64,000 nucleotides of DNA from Luscinia megarhynchos (GCA_034336665.1 JAPFBE010000003.1:40212360-40276359), one strand, 5' to 3'. Counted from the first letter of the stretch, positions 26,401 through 41,400 are shown. A program made the numbers and translations. Notes: generated from the sequence alone by a model not told the origin.

Positions 26401-29400
26401 AAAATGTGAAAAAATACTGTTCTAATATTGTGGTTCCTTTATAACAGCATCCAGAACATTACTATTTTAGAAATGAACAGATGAAGAAACCTAAAGAAAA
26501 AAAATATAAATATGTTAGCTTACCAAAATGTTTTGAAGTTACTTGAATGGTTTAATATATTGTTTATCTATTGTCAACATCTAAAGTTATTAAATAATTG
26601 AGTATTAAAATAGTTCTCTGAACTTTGCTATATTCAACAATTTTCTGTATACAACTATTTTAATAGGAGTGAAAGTAATTATTTTAAGACTGGTTGTTAA
26701 ATGAAAGGCATGTACTGTACTTAGAGAACCTCAAGTGTTTTAAAATCACAGTGTAACAAGGGTGATAATATAATTTACTCAAGCCTTGGAAAATGGGGGT
26801 AGCTGCTCTTGAGAAAACTGCATGAATAGAAGACATTAATATTTTGACTATCAAGAATATAATGTGCTAAATCATGCAGTTTTAGGAAAGGTCATATCCT
26901 TATTTAGAATATCTGACTATAACCTTTAATATGCAGATATATTTACATCTTTAAAAAGTTTTAGCTTTCTGCTGAAACTTGAGAAATGGCAGGATGTCAC
27001 AAGGGTAACTTTGGCTTCTTTTCAAAGTTTGGTGACTACCAAGAGCCATTTTTCACAGAGATTTTTTTCTGTAGGTACTCAAGGACATTATCAATATGAA
27101 ACTCAGGTTATTTTTGAACTGCAGATCTAAGCTGTCTGAAGTGCCACTGAAGAGGTTAGTAGTTCATAACTTTTCATGCTCCTTTTGAAAAACAGCCTTA
27201 ATGATGTATATTTTCTTTAAAAGTAAACATTGTTTTGTGTTTCTGAATTCTTTTTGTTGACTCGTTTTTCATTGAATGTTACCTATGCAGTTTGCACCTG
27301 TTTAGAGAAAAGGTCTTGTTTCAAAGTGTCAAGCATGGCATCACAGGGAAGTGATCTAGTCCATCAAATCCACCTCTCATTAAGAGGCCTTATTTAAGTC
27401 AGTGGAGAGTCTTTTATGCCTGTGAAAACTTGCAGAGAGGGATGATTGTTCCTTTTTTTACAGCCCACTGTTTGTGTAATGAGTTTTACAGATTCAGTAC
27501 TCCTAAGTATTCAATTCATCTGAATAAATGCACAGTCTGCATTTGTTATATTGAGATGCTGTTATATTTCATTGAGAATATGATAGCCTGAATGTATCTA
27601 CTATAAATTGAAGTTTCTTTTGTCTGTGTGTAAAAATCAGGGTTCACTAATTCAATGATAGACATTTACACTGAAATTAATTCCCTCCAAGAAGATTTCT
27701 TTCCCTCTAAGAGAAGTGTTTAAGCACAGCCATCTCCTTGGCAGGTGTTTTATCTACAGTCCTAACACCTTTATTACTAATTACCTGTGAGAGAGGCTGG
27801 TAGTGGTGCTTGTCCTTTAGCCAGTGGGCTGGAGAATTAATCATTTGCCCACAAAACAGAAGTCCTTCATTTTTATGCATTTTGAGAAGAATTACTCACA
27901 TCTCTTATTCCACAAGAAGGTCTTTATTAAGGAGTCTTCTGAGTGACTTCTTGAACATTGTTATGGTTGCTTTTGAAGCTGGGCACTTTGCATGTCTTGG
28001 TGTCTGGTTCTTTCCTTGTGCTTAGGAGAACTTTTACATGTGGAATAATTGGGGTAAGAGCTGGAGAGGAACAGAAATCCTACCTTTTCTCTGCTCTGTC
28101 TTTGCTGCTGCTAGTGACAGTAGCCATTCTCAAAGACCTTTGTGCTATAGAGATTAGTCCTTCTGCTTAGTTCAGTGATACAGATTCTGAGAATTCAAGG
28201 CTGCTAACAGTCAAGATGCACCCCTTGGGTATTATCTTTCATAGTCTTTAGAGTGCTAATGGAAAATAGGCATGTCTACAGCAAAATTACCAAAAGTGAA
28301 TAGATCTGTGTTCATCTACCAGCAAATTTGAGATACTGTAGGTATTGTGTAATGATATTCCAAAAGAATAGGGAGCTACTTTGCCTCCAAATTTCATTAT
28401 ACTTGGTAAATATTCACTATATTTGAAAGTATTTTTGAAGAGCTTTGTGTTTGAACTTGATATTTCAGTAAAAGTTGGGGTTTTGTCACACTTCTTTTTC
28501 AACAGCTTCTATCGTTTTGTTCTGGAACCAGAAATAACTTATGGAATCAACAAGCACCTTCCTTCTGAACCTGTAGCAAAATTTCTAGAATTGCCAGAAT
28601 CACCACTTTTGACCCTAAACATGATCACTCCTGAAAGCTGGTTGGTAGAAGCAGTAAACAGTTCCTGTGACCTTGATAACATTCATTTGCAGGAAGTAAG
28701 TAATAGTTTGCAAACACTGTAAAACTTTTGTTGGCCCTTCTACTTCGAGAGGGACGTGGAAATCATGCAAGATTTGTCTTGTGTCTGTTCTTCAGAAATA
28801 TTTTCTTTGGTAATTGATTATTTAGTTAATATTTTACCATGTCTGTTGTCATAATCTTTTCTTCATTTTCTCTTAAAAAAAACCCAACAAAACACTAGTC
28901 TTAAAGGAAAGCAATGGAACAGAAAAAAATCAGAATGCAAAGTACAAATTAAACCAGTTTACCTGCTATATTGAGCTTTGTGTTTAGAGAAATACTACAT
29001 TTAAGATAAAAGTAAAGCAATTAAAAGATTATTTGTGTTTTCTAGTTCTTGAAACCTAGGTGAATCTTCATATAAACTGGAATGTATGGCTGTTTATTAA
29101 TGTAGTTCAAAACATATTTCACCCTCTTTTAGTTCGCAATTCTTTCAATTACTATTTAATTCTATTTTAATCCCCCATCTTCAAAGTCATTAAATTTGAG
29201 TCAATAGGCTTATGCAGAATATTGAGGGTGTTTGATTGACCAAAGCTGTGTTTTTGGAAAGTGTGTTGAGAAAGTAAAATTGGAATTTACCTTACCAAGG
29301 CAGAGATGCCTCAATTTCCTCAACAGTCAGAGGAGAGAAGGTCCCTCCAGAGAGTGATCCTTCCTCTTTGTCTTGGATACCTGTTTTATAATTGAGTGAA

Positions 29401-32400
29401 GTTCCTTCTGGATGGACTTTTCTTGGGGTTTTTTTGACTGTGGGAGTTACCTTGAGGTAAATCCCACACAACATGTTTGTGACTGTTATATTTTGCTTTT
29501 CCCACATAGTTAAGTGACATAATTTATTAATGAAGCATTCCTTCCTTAGATAAAAGGTGCAGTTTTAGCAGAATATGAACTGGAATATATATTGCTTGAA
29601 GGACATTGCTTTGATGTGACAACTGGACAACCTCCTCGAGGGTTACAGTTCACTCTGGGCACAAAGAATAATCCTGTCATGGTCGATACTATTGTGATGG
29701 CCAACCTGGTAAGTACTTAATACAGGAATTGTCATTACAATTGCACACTTCTTGTGAGAATTCTTCATGAGCATCTTGTTCTTTACATCCATTTCTCTGT
29801 GTTGCTGAGCTCATCTCCAGTTTGCTGAGCTTTCCCCCCTGCACCTCTGCTGTGATGTGGTATAGGTTTAAATATAGCCTAATTTTATACTCTTGCCTGA
29901 AGTGTCTAAACTGGCAGCCTAATTGCCTCTAGTAGGTGGTAGGAGGCAGTTATATTCAGGTTGAGATTCCCTGACAAATGTAAGGTATGATTCACATTCT
30001 GCTTAAAATAACCCTTTTCATTACACAACGATCCAGGCAAAAGTGTGCTCCCATTTTAGATGCTTCAGGTAAGTTCTTAGAGCCTTGGTGGGACATACCC
30101 ACACCTGAGAATTCCTCTCATCATGCAAAGTAATTATTTTTCATGTTGGCAGTCTGTATAGCAGAAGACAATGTGACTTCTGAAGTGAAAGATTTTTTTT
30201 TTTCTATTGGCTAAGGGAATTTGATAGGGAAGGATTTTGATGAATAAGAACTTTTACCTAGCTGCTCTTCTCTAGTTTCTGTAAATACTGTATCATAACA
30301 AATGAAATGCTTAATAAATTGTGAATCTTTGATTTTTGCACAAGTATTGAATATGGTCTCAACAGTGGATGATATTTGGCATGATGAAACTTCTAACAAT
30401 TCTTCACATTTCAGAGCTTGCCCTCTGTGGCTTTAACATAGCTGTTTACAGTGTTCCTAAAATGAGAAGGAATTGTGTTGACTTGGAAAGTTGTTCCAGA
30501 CAAAGATTTTGAGTTCAAAGAAGCTCTTCAATTTAGGGTCTGTAATTTATTTCTTTGCTGCTCTTTTACTTGCTATCCTTGATGGAGTTTTTGTATGCAA
30601 CTCAAATTCATCTAGAAAGAAATGGAGCACTGAGAGACATTAAAATGGACATACAGGAAAGGTGATAGTTGGTTGCATCACTGACACACTTCTTTCAGGG
30701 CTAGTATAACTGTTGAATAGTTGATTTTTATATATGAAGATGGTTGAGTCTGAAATGCAACCAGAACAAGTGCCTGTCTTTTTTACTTAGGGGTATTTTC
30801 AGCTGAAAGCAAATCCAGGCGCCTGGACGCTGAGATTGCGTAAAGGAAGGTCTGAGGAGATTTATCAGGTTTTTTCGTAAGTATGAATCCATCCTTTGGA
30901 AACAAAAATGAATTTGAAAGTGCAACATATTTTGATCATAAAAGATCTGACAACACTGAAGGAAAACAAGCAAAGATAGCATTAAAAAAAGTATAAGATG
31001 CAAATGATGATTTAAAGTTTGTAAGGGATATCTTATTTCCTTTTATTGTTGGTTGTTGTTTGATGGCTTTATGTGTTTTTTGAAGGCATTTCAGTATGTA
31101 ATGGATAATAAACCTGAGCTGCTCAGCTAGACTGGATGCTCTTACTATACCGTTCCAGTTAGACAGCTACCAGACACTTGCCCTGTCAGTTCCATGCATG
31201 CTTAGGATTATCACACAATGGCTTGTACCAAATTCTATGGAAATGTCACTCATGGTTTTGTTGATTAATATTTTGTTATTCCCAGCATACTTAACATGTA
31301 ATTTCAAGATTATTTCCAATGGAGCATTGCTCTCCAGAACTATCTTGATCAGCTGGAGGAAGCACCATGAATTTCCCTCTCATAATTCTTTACAGCCCTG
31401 AGGATGCCTCTGAATGTAGTATATTTATAGGTGGCATCTTTTTTAAACAGGAGCATTGTAGCCATTTTAGTTCTAGCCTTTTTTCTTTGATTAATTCTGA
31501 ATGTTTCTTAGTTGTCTAAGTCATCTAAGGATCACTGTAGTTATACCTCCTGCACCTTAGGATATCAAAGCACCCTTCATTTTGAGACCCTGGCTGCATG
31601 TTAACTGCACCACATTTCCTTCTCTTGGCAGAAACCTCTGTCCGTAGAAACAAAGTTGTATTCCTGTGATTGGCATTTAGGTGACATCTCTATGGCTTCT
31701 AGATCTGTAATTTGCATGGTTGACTTCCATGTAAAGGAATATATGTGCTCACAATCATTCTAACTATTCCTTAAAAGAATCACCTTTTCTTCATGTTTTA
31801 TGGAAAAGCATAGACCTGTAGCATATGAGAGCTTTCTTTTGAAGCTTTAGATCTAATCTCTTCTAGAGGAGCAATATTGTTTATTTAATTTCAGTTTCAG
31901 TTCTTCCTTTTTTTTCCTTTTTCCTGTTATCTCTCTTCCCCCTCAAAGTAATTATGTGGCTTGAAATAGGTCTGCTTCTTATAAAATATTTATTATTACT
32001 GGAAGCCCAGGAATACATAGTTCCATATGTTGTTAATCATCAGCTACTATTAAAAAACAAAAAACTTGATGAACCTCTTTGTAGTTTTGAACATTTAGTT
32101 AATATCAGTGTTAGAGGAAGAAGTGTTAATGGGATGTTAGATTCATTCTATTTGTTTGCAATTTTCACTTTATTTATTTCCAGAAATCACTTACAATCTA
32201 TTGGAAAAGCAAAAAAATCATAGTTCTTACCCTTAGAGGTTCACCTAATCTCCACCAACTGTATCTGTACCATTTGTCTAATTTAACATTTAATTATTAA
32301 GAAATATAAAGTGATTTATATAAGATAGCTTGGTTTAAAAGAATAATGTAATGAGGTGTAGTTGAGTTAAATAATGAAACAAAACCACTCTACATTCTAG

Positions 32401-35400
32401 CCTGGATCAAAGGAAATTTAAATGATCTACAGGGGTTTTGCCCATTTTCCCTCTGTAACACAATTGGGCTTAATTGAACTCAGCTAAGTTACTAAAACTA
32501 ATACCTCATGAGGAATCTAAACAAGGGAATTTATTTCATCATCTTATTCCAATTGTAGACTTAAAGTACAACAGGAAAAGTGTGTTTATGGGCTGCACCA
32601 GGATCCTTGATATTTCTTTCACAGTATTAATAGTATGAAGTTGCTATCAGAACTCAGGCAACTGTTTGATAGGATGGAATTTTGCCAAGATTTAATGCAG
32701 TTTATTCTCCATCCATATATATTAGTTGAAGTATGAGGCAAACCTATTTTCTTTGAGTCACAGGCCTATACATTGTAAAGGGAGTTTTAGAATGTTCTAC
32801 ATCTCAGTATTTATCCTACTTGCTTCTCTCACAGTTGGAAATAATTTATTCTTACTATATGTAAATGTACAACATTTGAAATAAGCTGCCTCTTTCTTCT
32901 TGAGACTGCTTCTAACAAGGATCATTATTTTGATGCAGTCATGCTTGTAAATCAATTTGTTATTAATAAATTACTATGAATATTAGGAAAATAAAATTTG
33001 TTATACTCAGCAATAATCTGAGCACTGCTTATTATTGAGACTTTGATGTTGATAGTAAAACAAGTAGGTTTTGCAAGATAAGATTGTAGAAAATGATTTA
33101 TAGCTAAAGATATATATAAAATCCTGATGAATATTTTACTTTTTAAAATAGGCAGGTAGATATAATTTATTATGTTTTAATGTCATGTAGACTGCTTGGC
33201 TGTATGGTTATTTATTTTATAATTTGGGCAAGGAGTTGTATGTTTCTTGGGCTTGAGGTTTTAAAGGATCTCCATTTGTTGAACCCTAATTCTTTTATTC
33301 CCCATATGGAAAATTACAATTTGTATTATATTGGTACATATTTGTATTAAAGGCATCTAAGTCTTTTGAAACATGTTCAAGTTGTGACATAAATAGTCTG
33401 CTAGACATGTTTAGCTTTTTACAATTACATAACAATAAGGCAGCTGTTATTATGTATGTCATAGTGCTGTCAGTATGCAAGATGTTTTGCTTGGATTTAA
33501 CAAGGTTGTTCATAGTAGGACAGAAATTCATCAAACTGAGTTCTGTGCAGAATAGAACAGTTGGCACTCAGTGAAGATGGAGCCCACAGGGAGGCATCCG
33601 TGAAAGAGATTTAGGGAGACAAAGCAATGTTGTTGAATTTACATCCAAACCAAGCACTCTGAGGATATTGCAAAGACTTTGGAAAATCCTCTTTATCAGC
33701 AGAATCCTCCATATCTACCTACAAAATTCATAGCATAGGGATTTTGAGGTAACTGAGCAAAAACCAGAAAATTTTGATTATGTAAACACTAGGGCAAAAA
33801 TGGGAACATTGGGCCAGCTGCTGCTACTTAGTGTTTGGATCAAATTTTACTATTTTAGAACTTTTTAGTGACACTTGATTTAAAATGTAATTAAAATCTG
33901 AGCACTATACATCCCTGTGATGAAAAGACCATTCCTGTGTGCATATATATGACATTTTAAAAGTGTGAAAATAAAACTGCAATAGAGAGTAGAAAAGTTC
34001 AGATAATTCTTAACATTGTTTTGTGCAAGGATAGGCCATCTCCATGAGACTTAGTGATTATAGGAACATTTTACAAAAAATGTATTAAATAGAAAATTCA
34101 GATGAGTGTGCAAAATGCTGCAGTGTTTAGATAAGTGGTGTGATACACACTGAAACAAGATTTAAATATTTGTGTTTTCTAGGGAAAAATGAAGCTAAGG
34201 AGTAGCAGATCACTTTCTTAAACCCATTTTTCGTGTGGGTGGCTTTAGCAAGAGGAACCCACTTAATGCTGATAAAAGATAGAAGGGATTGAAGGGGAAA
34301 TATATGGGCTAAGGAACTGTAAAAGCTAGAAAATTTGAAAATTATGTTGTTGTTATAGTGTATCACAGTATCATTTTTCACATTAGTTACTCAGTGGACT
34401 GTAATACAGTTTGGAGACACATGAATGGCTCTAAACTGATGTTCAGTAGGCAGAGGTTCATGTGGTGCTTGTACAGCCTCAGTTTCTAAAGCCAGCCAGT
34501 TGATATTCACTATCTCAGCACTGTGATGAACCTTTCCCTATACTTTTTAAAGCAGATCTATTTTAAAAATACACTTAATGCCATCACACAATTTCTAATA
34601 TGTTTTCCATACTTAAAAAATAAATTGTTGTTTAATATTTGAATATAATATATATAATACATAATAATGTGTTTAGCTCTAGGTTACTGCAGTTTTCCAT
34701 TGATTAGTAAATATCCTGTGAAAATTCAAATTGAAAAGTGATGATAGCAACTTTAGACAATGTCCAGAGATGAACAAAACTCAAAGTTTTTGGAGTTAAA
34801 ATATAATTAGATGCAAGTGAAGTAATTTTTTTCTGTAAATAACAGCAATTCTAAACCTTATTCTCTGATTAAACCAAAGTAACAATGCATATTTTAATGA
34901 GACAGTTCATTTGCCTGGGCTTTTTCTCCTCACAGCCATGAAGGAACAGATTCTGTAGCTGACCTGGCAGACGTTATTGTGGTATTAAACAACTTCAGAA
35001 GCAAAATTATCAAAGTTCAAGTATGTATGCAGTGTTTCCTTATATGAAATATGCTTACGTGTCTCAGGCTATATTTAATTGAAATATGTATACTGAAATA
35101 TATAATTTAGATTTTGTGTAATTAAAGAGAAGGATGTGCAAATTAATGTAGTTAATTTGATCCAATCAGGTTATACTAATTGTGTGGGAGATTTGTTAAA
35201 TAGCTGTTAAACATAGATAACATTTATCTCATCTAGCTCGAGGTGCCCAAGAGTGTAGTCTTGGTGACTTAAATTCCCTTTCTGCTTAGCAGGAGTGAGT
35301 CCAAAGGACTTCTCATCCCAGCTCATATATGGATTTTAAGAGAATGACCTATTGAGACATCCATTTCTCTCCGATTTTACACAAAGTCCAGGTTTCAGAG

Positions 35401-38400
35401 TGGAAGTCAAAATTAGGTGTGTTGGATTTTACCCTAGGCAACCAAATTTGTGCCAACAAAATTACATTGCTTTCATTGTATCAAGATGTATCAAAACCAG
35501 TTAATGAAGCACCATTTACATTGAGGAGAAAGATCCTCATAATTCTATATATATTTTCCACTATTTCATAAATATTTTAAAACACCAGAGATGAGTCTCT
35601 CCCCCAGTCCTGAAACTGAAACTGAAAGTTTCCAGAACCCAAGAGAAAATATGTAAGACTCTGGAGCACAATGAGCCTGTCTTTCAACCACAGAGAATGG
35701 GTAAAAGGGTGCCAAATTTTCCTATTTTGAGCCAGAATAGGAATATTACTATGTGAAGAGTGGTATGTATAAGCCTATAACTAAATATGTAAGCTCTGCT
35801 GTTCAGTTGAACTCTATAATCACATCAGTGATCTGTAGGATGGGACTTCAGAAACATTGGCTAAAAAGGCTCCTGATCTAGTGTCAACAGAAATCTGTAT
35901 TAGCTTGACAATATAAACATGTGAAATTAATATAATTAGAATCTAGTATGTTCACACATTCAGGGTGTAAGAAGCTATTTGGTTTTCAAAAGCAGTTAGA
36001 TTTCTTTTAATCAAGGAAATTGAGGTGGTAAGTTAATTTAATCTTGAGTCTTTATAAGCATCTGGATAAGACAGCAGAAATTGTTTAAGTTGAATGGGAG
36101 AGCTTATGTTTCAGTGACAAATTTGTCACTTTCTCCTTGTGAAGGGCTTATGAGAATGACAATTCTCATTCAGGTGAGTTCCATTGTGAGGTGCTACACT
36201 TCTGCCAGCTAATGGCTGGATCACAAACTCATGAGGGAGGAAAATGAGATAAAATTCACCACACTTGTAGTTATTGTTTGCATAAAGATGTGTACAAGGG
36301 GGCTTGAAATGTACTGATTTATTAATGACCACACTTAGTGGCTCTAGCCAGTTGGTACACCCTAGTTAGATATCATAATGCAAGTAGTAATTACTATCAA
36401 CTACCTTCCCAAGTTGCACAAAGGCATTTATTTTATTGACTAGGTACAGAAAAAGCCTGATAAAGTGAATGAAGAGCTTCTTACAGATGGAGCAACAGGA
36501 AAAAAAGGAAATGTGGAATCAGTGGCAAGGTAATGCATAATTTGCTTCTAATTCAACTGTTCCAGAATATGTTTATTTTTACTCATACCAAGTAAATTTT
36601 TTTACTTGATAGTGATACAAATGTGTAAAAAGGCTCTCCAAGGGATTTATCATGAAAATAAAAGGGGGAAAGACAAGCTCTAATGTCTTGTAAATCTTTT
36701 TTATTCCCTTCTTAATCCCTCCTTTGCATTTCCAGTTTCTCCATTTTCTCCTTTGGCTGTTTTTTTCATTTTGCTGTGGCAGGGAATCAGTCTCAATGTG
36801 AAAATCACAGCTGGTTATGTGGTACTCAGATATGTCAAACTGAAGATCAAAAAGCAGGCCAATGCTGCTTGTCTGCTCCTAGACATAATTTATGAAATCT
36901 CAAGAAGTGTTTTTGCCTTTTACTTTAAAGTTTGAGTTCTGTAAGTAATTGTAATAAGCATCTCAAGCATTACATTTGGGGCTAATAACTTCGTAGTAAT
37001 TTTAATTTGGTGTTTTGAACAAGACTCAAAAACAATTTTCTTCAGTTTTCAATAGCTTGGGCAATGGCTGTCAGTCACAGACTGCTAAGAAAAGGCATAG
37101 CAGTTCCACTTCATCTGCTAATCACTTGGCTCCAGTCAGTCCTGCACACATACTTCTCTTAGTAGATCAAGGACTGGCTTCTCTCATGATAAGGCCTCCT
37201 GTGCCACAAATGCCTACAGACCGAAGACTGTATTGAGTCTCTGTTGATAGTTATATGTTTATCACCATTTATCCACGGATGATTTTGCTGTTACAATATA
37301 ATAGAGTCATAGAATGTTAAGGGTTGGGAGCTCTCTTTAGGATCATCTAGTCTCAAACCCCCTGCCGTTGGTAGAAACACCTCCCACTAGAGCAGCTTGC
37401 CCTTGAACACTGCCAGGGATGGGGCAGCCACAGCCTCCCAGGCCAACCTGTTCCAATGTCTAATTACTTTCTCACTGAAGGATTCCTTCCTACTATCTAA
37501 CCTAAATTTCCCATTTTTCAATTTGTATCCATATTGACTAGATTCAGAAACCCTCCCAGACTACTATGGTACAACTCTGAAAAATTTCTTCCACACTGGA
37601 CCCACATTGCTCCACAAAGATGTTAGTTGAAGGAATTTTTCATTGACTTCAAGCTTCCCACTTCTAATTGGCTGTGTCAAAGGATGTATTTGCAGAGATC
37701 AAAATCTTAACTCCCTCTAAGAAGGTTACAAGGCCAGAGATCTCTCAGTCTTCCAGGTCTTGCCTTTTAGCACAGTGGCATTCATCATGCTCTGAGCTTG
37801 GCTTGGCCAGGGAAGCGCCTCACCCAGTGAAGTCTGTTTGCCCTTCCCAGGGATTCAAGGTTGCGGCTCAAGAGCATTATTTGAGACTGTCTGTCAGCCT
37901 CTTGCCATCTAGGATCTTGTCAAATACCCTTCCTTTTTGTTATCCCTGAATGAAAGGAATATCCAGCAGCACATTGTTTACTACAGGAACCCATGTATGC
38001 ACTAAAATGGGAGATGTGCACACCACTTTGCCCAAGCCCTTTCATACCTGAGCTGCCCTTCTCCAACTGACTGCTTTTCCCACGCGACCTTACAGGTCAG
38101 CCCAGCAGCTTTGGCAGATTTCTACTTTCTGTACAGCTTTGCAGAATCAATATTTTCAAGATCCTTACATCAAACCGTAATTTTCTTTTTTCATATGTGA
38201 TGGCTGCTTTATAAAGAGCTTGGCATTATTTCAGTCCTGCTATCACTAAATATAAGACATGGGACAAAAAGTCAGGAAGAAAGGAGACAGACTGCTTGGA
38301 CCTGTGAACTGCAGTCTTGTTTAGCCTGTGAGAGTTCAGTGCTGGTTGAGAGGCTGTCTGTCTTCTTTGAAGATGCTATACCATGCAGACAATTCCACTC

Positions 38401-41400
38401 CACTGATGTCTCTCTTTCTCCATGCCTGAGTGAAAAGAACATGGCTTTCTCAAAAGATTATTCACACCACTTAAACACATTGCAGCCTCTCAGTTATTTC
38501 TGAGGTTTCAGCTTTGTATCAGTAGAGTGATCTGAATTCTTTTGAATGCATTGGAGATCTGAGACTTGTCTCATTTGCTCTTAAAGATTATGAGGATACC
38601 TATTTTTACACTTTCTAAAGGATACTTTTAAAAGGGGTATAACCAGAAGAAAAAGTAATAGGAGTGACTCATGCAATCTAAACGTGTGAGGAATGACTCA
38701 CCTCACAAAAAAGACTATTGAGGTAAATTTCCAGCAGTATCAAATGGCTTGATAACAATTTGATAACTGTAACAAATCTGGCTCTGCAGTTCTGAGATCT
38801 GTGAAGCAGTGCCTGAGGGAGATTGCAGCCACTATCCCCTGCCTCTTTGTGCTGGAAGGCATGTGATTAAAAACCAGCCCTGGTAGACTTTGGTATTCAA
38901 AACAAGCAAAGAATGCTGTGCAGCATAAACAGAAACCTCTGTACAACATACCTCGAATACATAGGTTAGTTTATAGGGAAAGCAATCAGAGTAATCTGAA
39001 GAAGAATTCAACAAGTGTTCCGAAAAACACAGGGAAATCCTGTCACCACAGACATCTGGAAGTTATGAGAGTATTCTGGGGAAGGCTGTAATTTCTCAGC
39101 CTTGTCATTTGCTATTGGGATGGTGCTGGGCTAAATATGTGATTGGGCCTTGTGTGGCCATCTTTTTCTTATGCTCAGTCTGTATTTTAGAGAATATATT
39201 CAGTCTAACCACCTTTGGGGCTGTGCAGACTTCCTTCACTTCCAGAACATTCATTGCTTGTTCTGCTGTAGAATGCATGTGAATGAAGCTTGGAAAAATA
39301 ACTGTTTCTGATTTTAAAAATTACCAGTTCACAAGATATCCTGGTATTGTGTATTTCTGATTTATTTTTTTTTTACTTTGATAAAACATGAAATTCTTGT
39401 CAAATTTGGGTTCTGTTTGAATGAAAATACTGGAGATAGCCAATTGTTTTTGTAGTGACATTGTCTGTCCTGAGTGACTGGGTATGACTTTTTGCTCCCA
39501 AAAGATTGTGGTATCATAGGCATGTGCAATGGAAGCAGAATGTAAGTGTATTTGTTTACTCCAGGATGTGTATTTCTTTTGTGTATTTTCTTATTTTTGA
39601 TTCTTTATGAGCTTAATGATAATTTAGTAGGATTTTTTTTCTGCTGAGTGTTTACTTTATATAATTATTTATAATAATTCTTAGATTTTCAGAAGAAATT
39701 TCAACAGATGAGAAGGAAAAGAAAAGTGATATTCTTAACATTTTTTCTGTTGCTTCAGGCCATTTATATGAACGTTTTTTAAGGTAAGGAAAGGTAAAAG
39801 GGGAAACAAGAATTTCATAGCAATACTCTAAATTTTCTTAGTAAAACTAAGCAACCTATAGAAACTGACTTTTTAAACAACATTAAATAAATTTTCAAAA
39901 CAGAGAAAAGTTGTATACACTGAGAACTAAATCAGTCTTTAAGAACAAATTGATTCAACATAGAGATGTTCAAAAATACCATTATTCTTTGTAGACAGAA
40001 AACGTCTTTCATATGTTAAGTACAAACATAAAAGATGAAGTTCAGCCTCTCTGTATAAAGACACAACTGAAGTGACTTCATTGGAGTTGTATCTGTTTGT
40101 GTTAGTACAAACTAGTTTTACTACATGCATGTATGGCCTTACTTATCTCAGGGTCCTTTCTATGGCAGTGATTGCTTTTAAGGAATTCTTACAGTGTTGC
40201 CTGATCTGTTCCCAACCATCTTTTCTGATTTGAGCACTGGTGTGATTTGATTGCTGAATCATCTGAAGTTTGAGCATTGTGTTTCTTCCCTTCAACCTGC
40301 AACCACCTTCATAAAGGGAAAGACACATTTACTTTAAGTAATCTTAAAACATCCTACCTGCTGCTTTGTCTTACTTTCTAGTTCATTATGTCTTGATATT
40401 TAAGGCAGACTTGACCTCTTGTAAGGTTGTAAGGCACCTGTCTGATATCTGTCTGGTTACACCAAACAGAAGCCACGATACTGGAAAAGAATTGAACCCA
40501 AAATAGTGATTCTTACAGTTATTAAGTGTTTTCAGAAGAGGATCTCACTTGAACTTTGCTTTTTTTCTTTTCAGCAACCTATTAAATTCAACCAGTATAT
40601 TCTAAAATAAGTTATTTCAATAGCCAAGTTAATATAAGATACTAACCATTTTCTAATTTTGTCAGACGCCTCTCCTAGAATAGAACATGTTAATAGATTC
40701 ACTTTTGAAGTTGTTCCTTCTACTACTGCTTAGCCAATCTGGATCAAATAAGGCCATCTCAAAGTGCCCTTGAACACATGCTGTTTAAAGCTTTTAATTA
40801 GAAGTAGATAAAAATTTCTACTTAAATTGGGTTAAAGAAAATATACTTAGAGAGTTTTAGTACTTTCTTAGTGCAGTTGAAATTTAATGACCTGTGTGTG
40901 TGTGTTTGTTTATTGTAGACTTGTATTTCCACAGAATTATGATGCTTTCTGTCCTACGTCATACAAAAACACCAGTTAAATTTTGGTTTCTGAAAAATTA
41001 TCTCTCCCCAACATTTAAGGTAGGAGAAAAGTCCTGCTATTTTTTTTTTTTCTTTTAAAATTTAAGTATTTCTTTTTAAATTGTAATTGTCTAATTATAT
41101 AATTCAAATTAAATTTTCACAGTGAAAAACAATCCCTGAATCTATTAAATACTAGTGTTAGGTATAAGGTTCTTCTCTTCTGGAACATGAAGCCCAGTGA
41201 TAAATTATAATAATTTATTCTCTTCTGATAGTCTCCAAGAGCTTGCATGAAATGCTGTTTCTATTGGTGTAGCTGAGGGCACTGCTAAAACTAAGGGAAC
41301 ATTTTAAAATAATAAATTATGTAGTCAGTAAGGCAAATATGGCTGCAGCTGCATTGGAGCATTCACTCCTTTCCCTTTTGCATCTTCGTGTGTCTCATAT

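Larger units (their letters stand above)
22339..27074. other. Long UGGT2 intron, 4.7 kb
   Basis: The longest intron traced in the window. It contains an ancient CR1-like piece (24820-25015) and an unexplained open frame (24196-24540, listed separately). The rest is AT-rich without recognised features. Confidence 0.7.

Noticed and set aside
27335..27445. Possible CR1 3' fragment (CATCACAGGGAAGTGATC, then CTAGTCCATCAAATCC)
   Set aside because: Only a short stretch resembles CR1 and the following sequence does not continue the expected order; too weak to list.
40919..41019. Alternative start of UGGT2 exon w after the AG at 40917-40918
   Set aside because: It adds 16 bases, shifts the frame and meets a stop before the exon end. 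The AG at 40933-40934 preserves the conserved IMMLSVL block.
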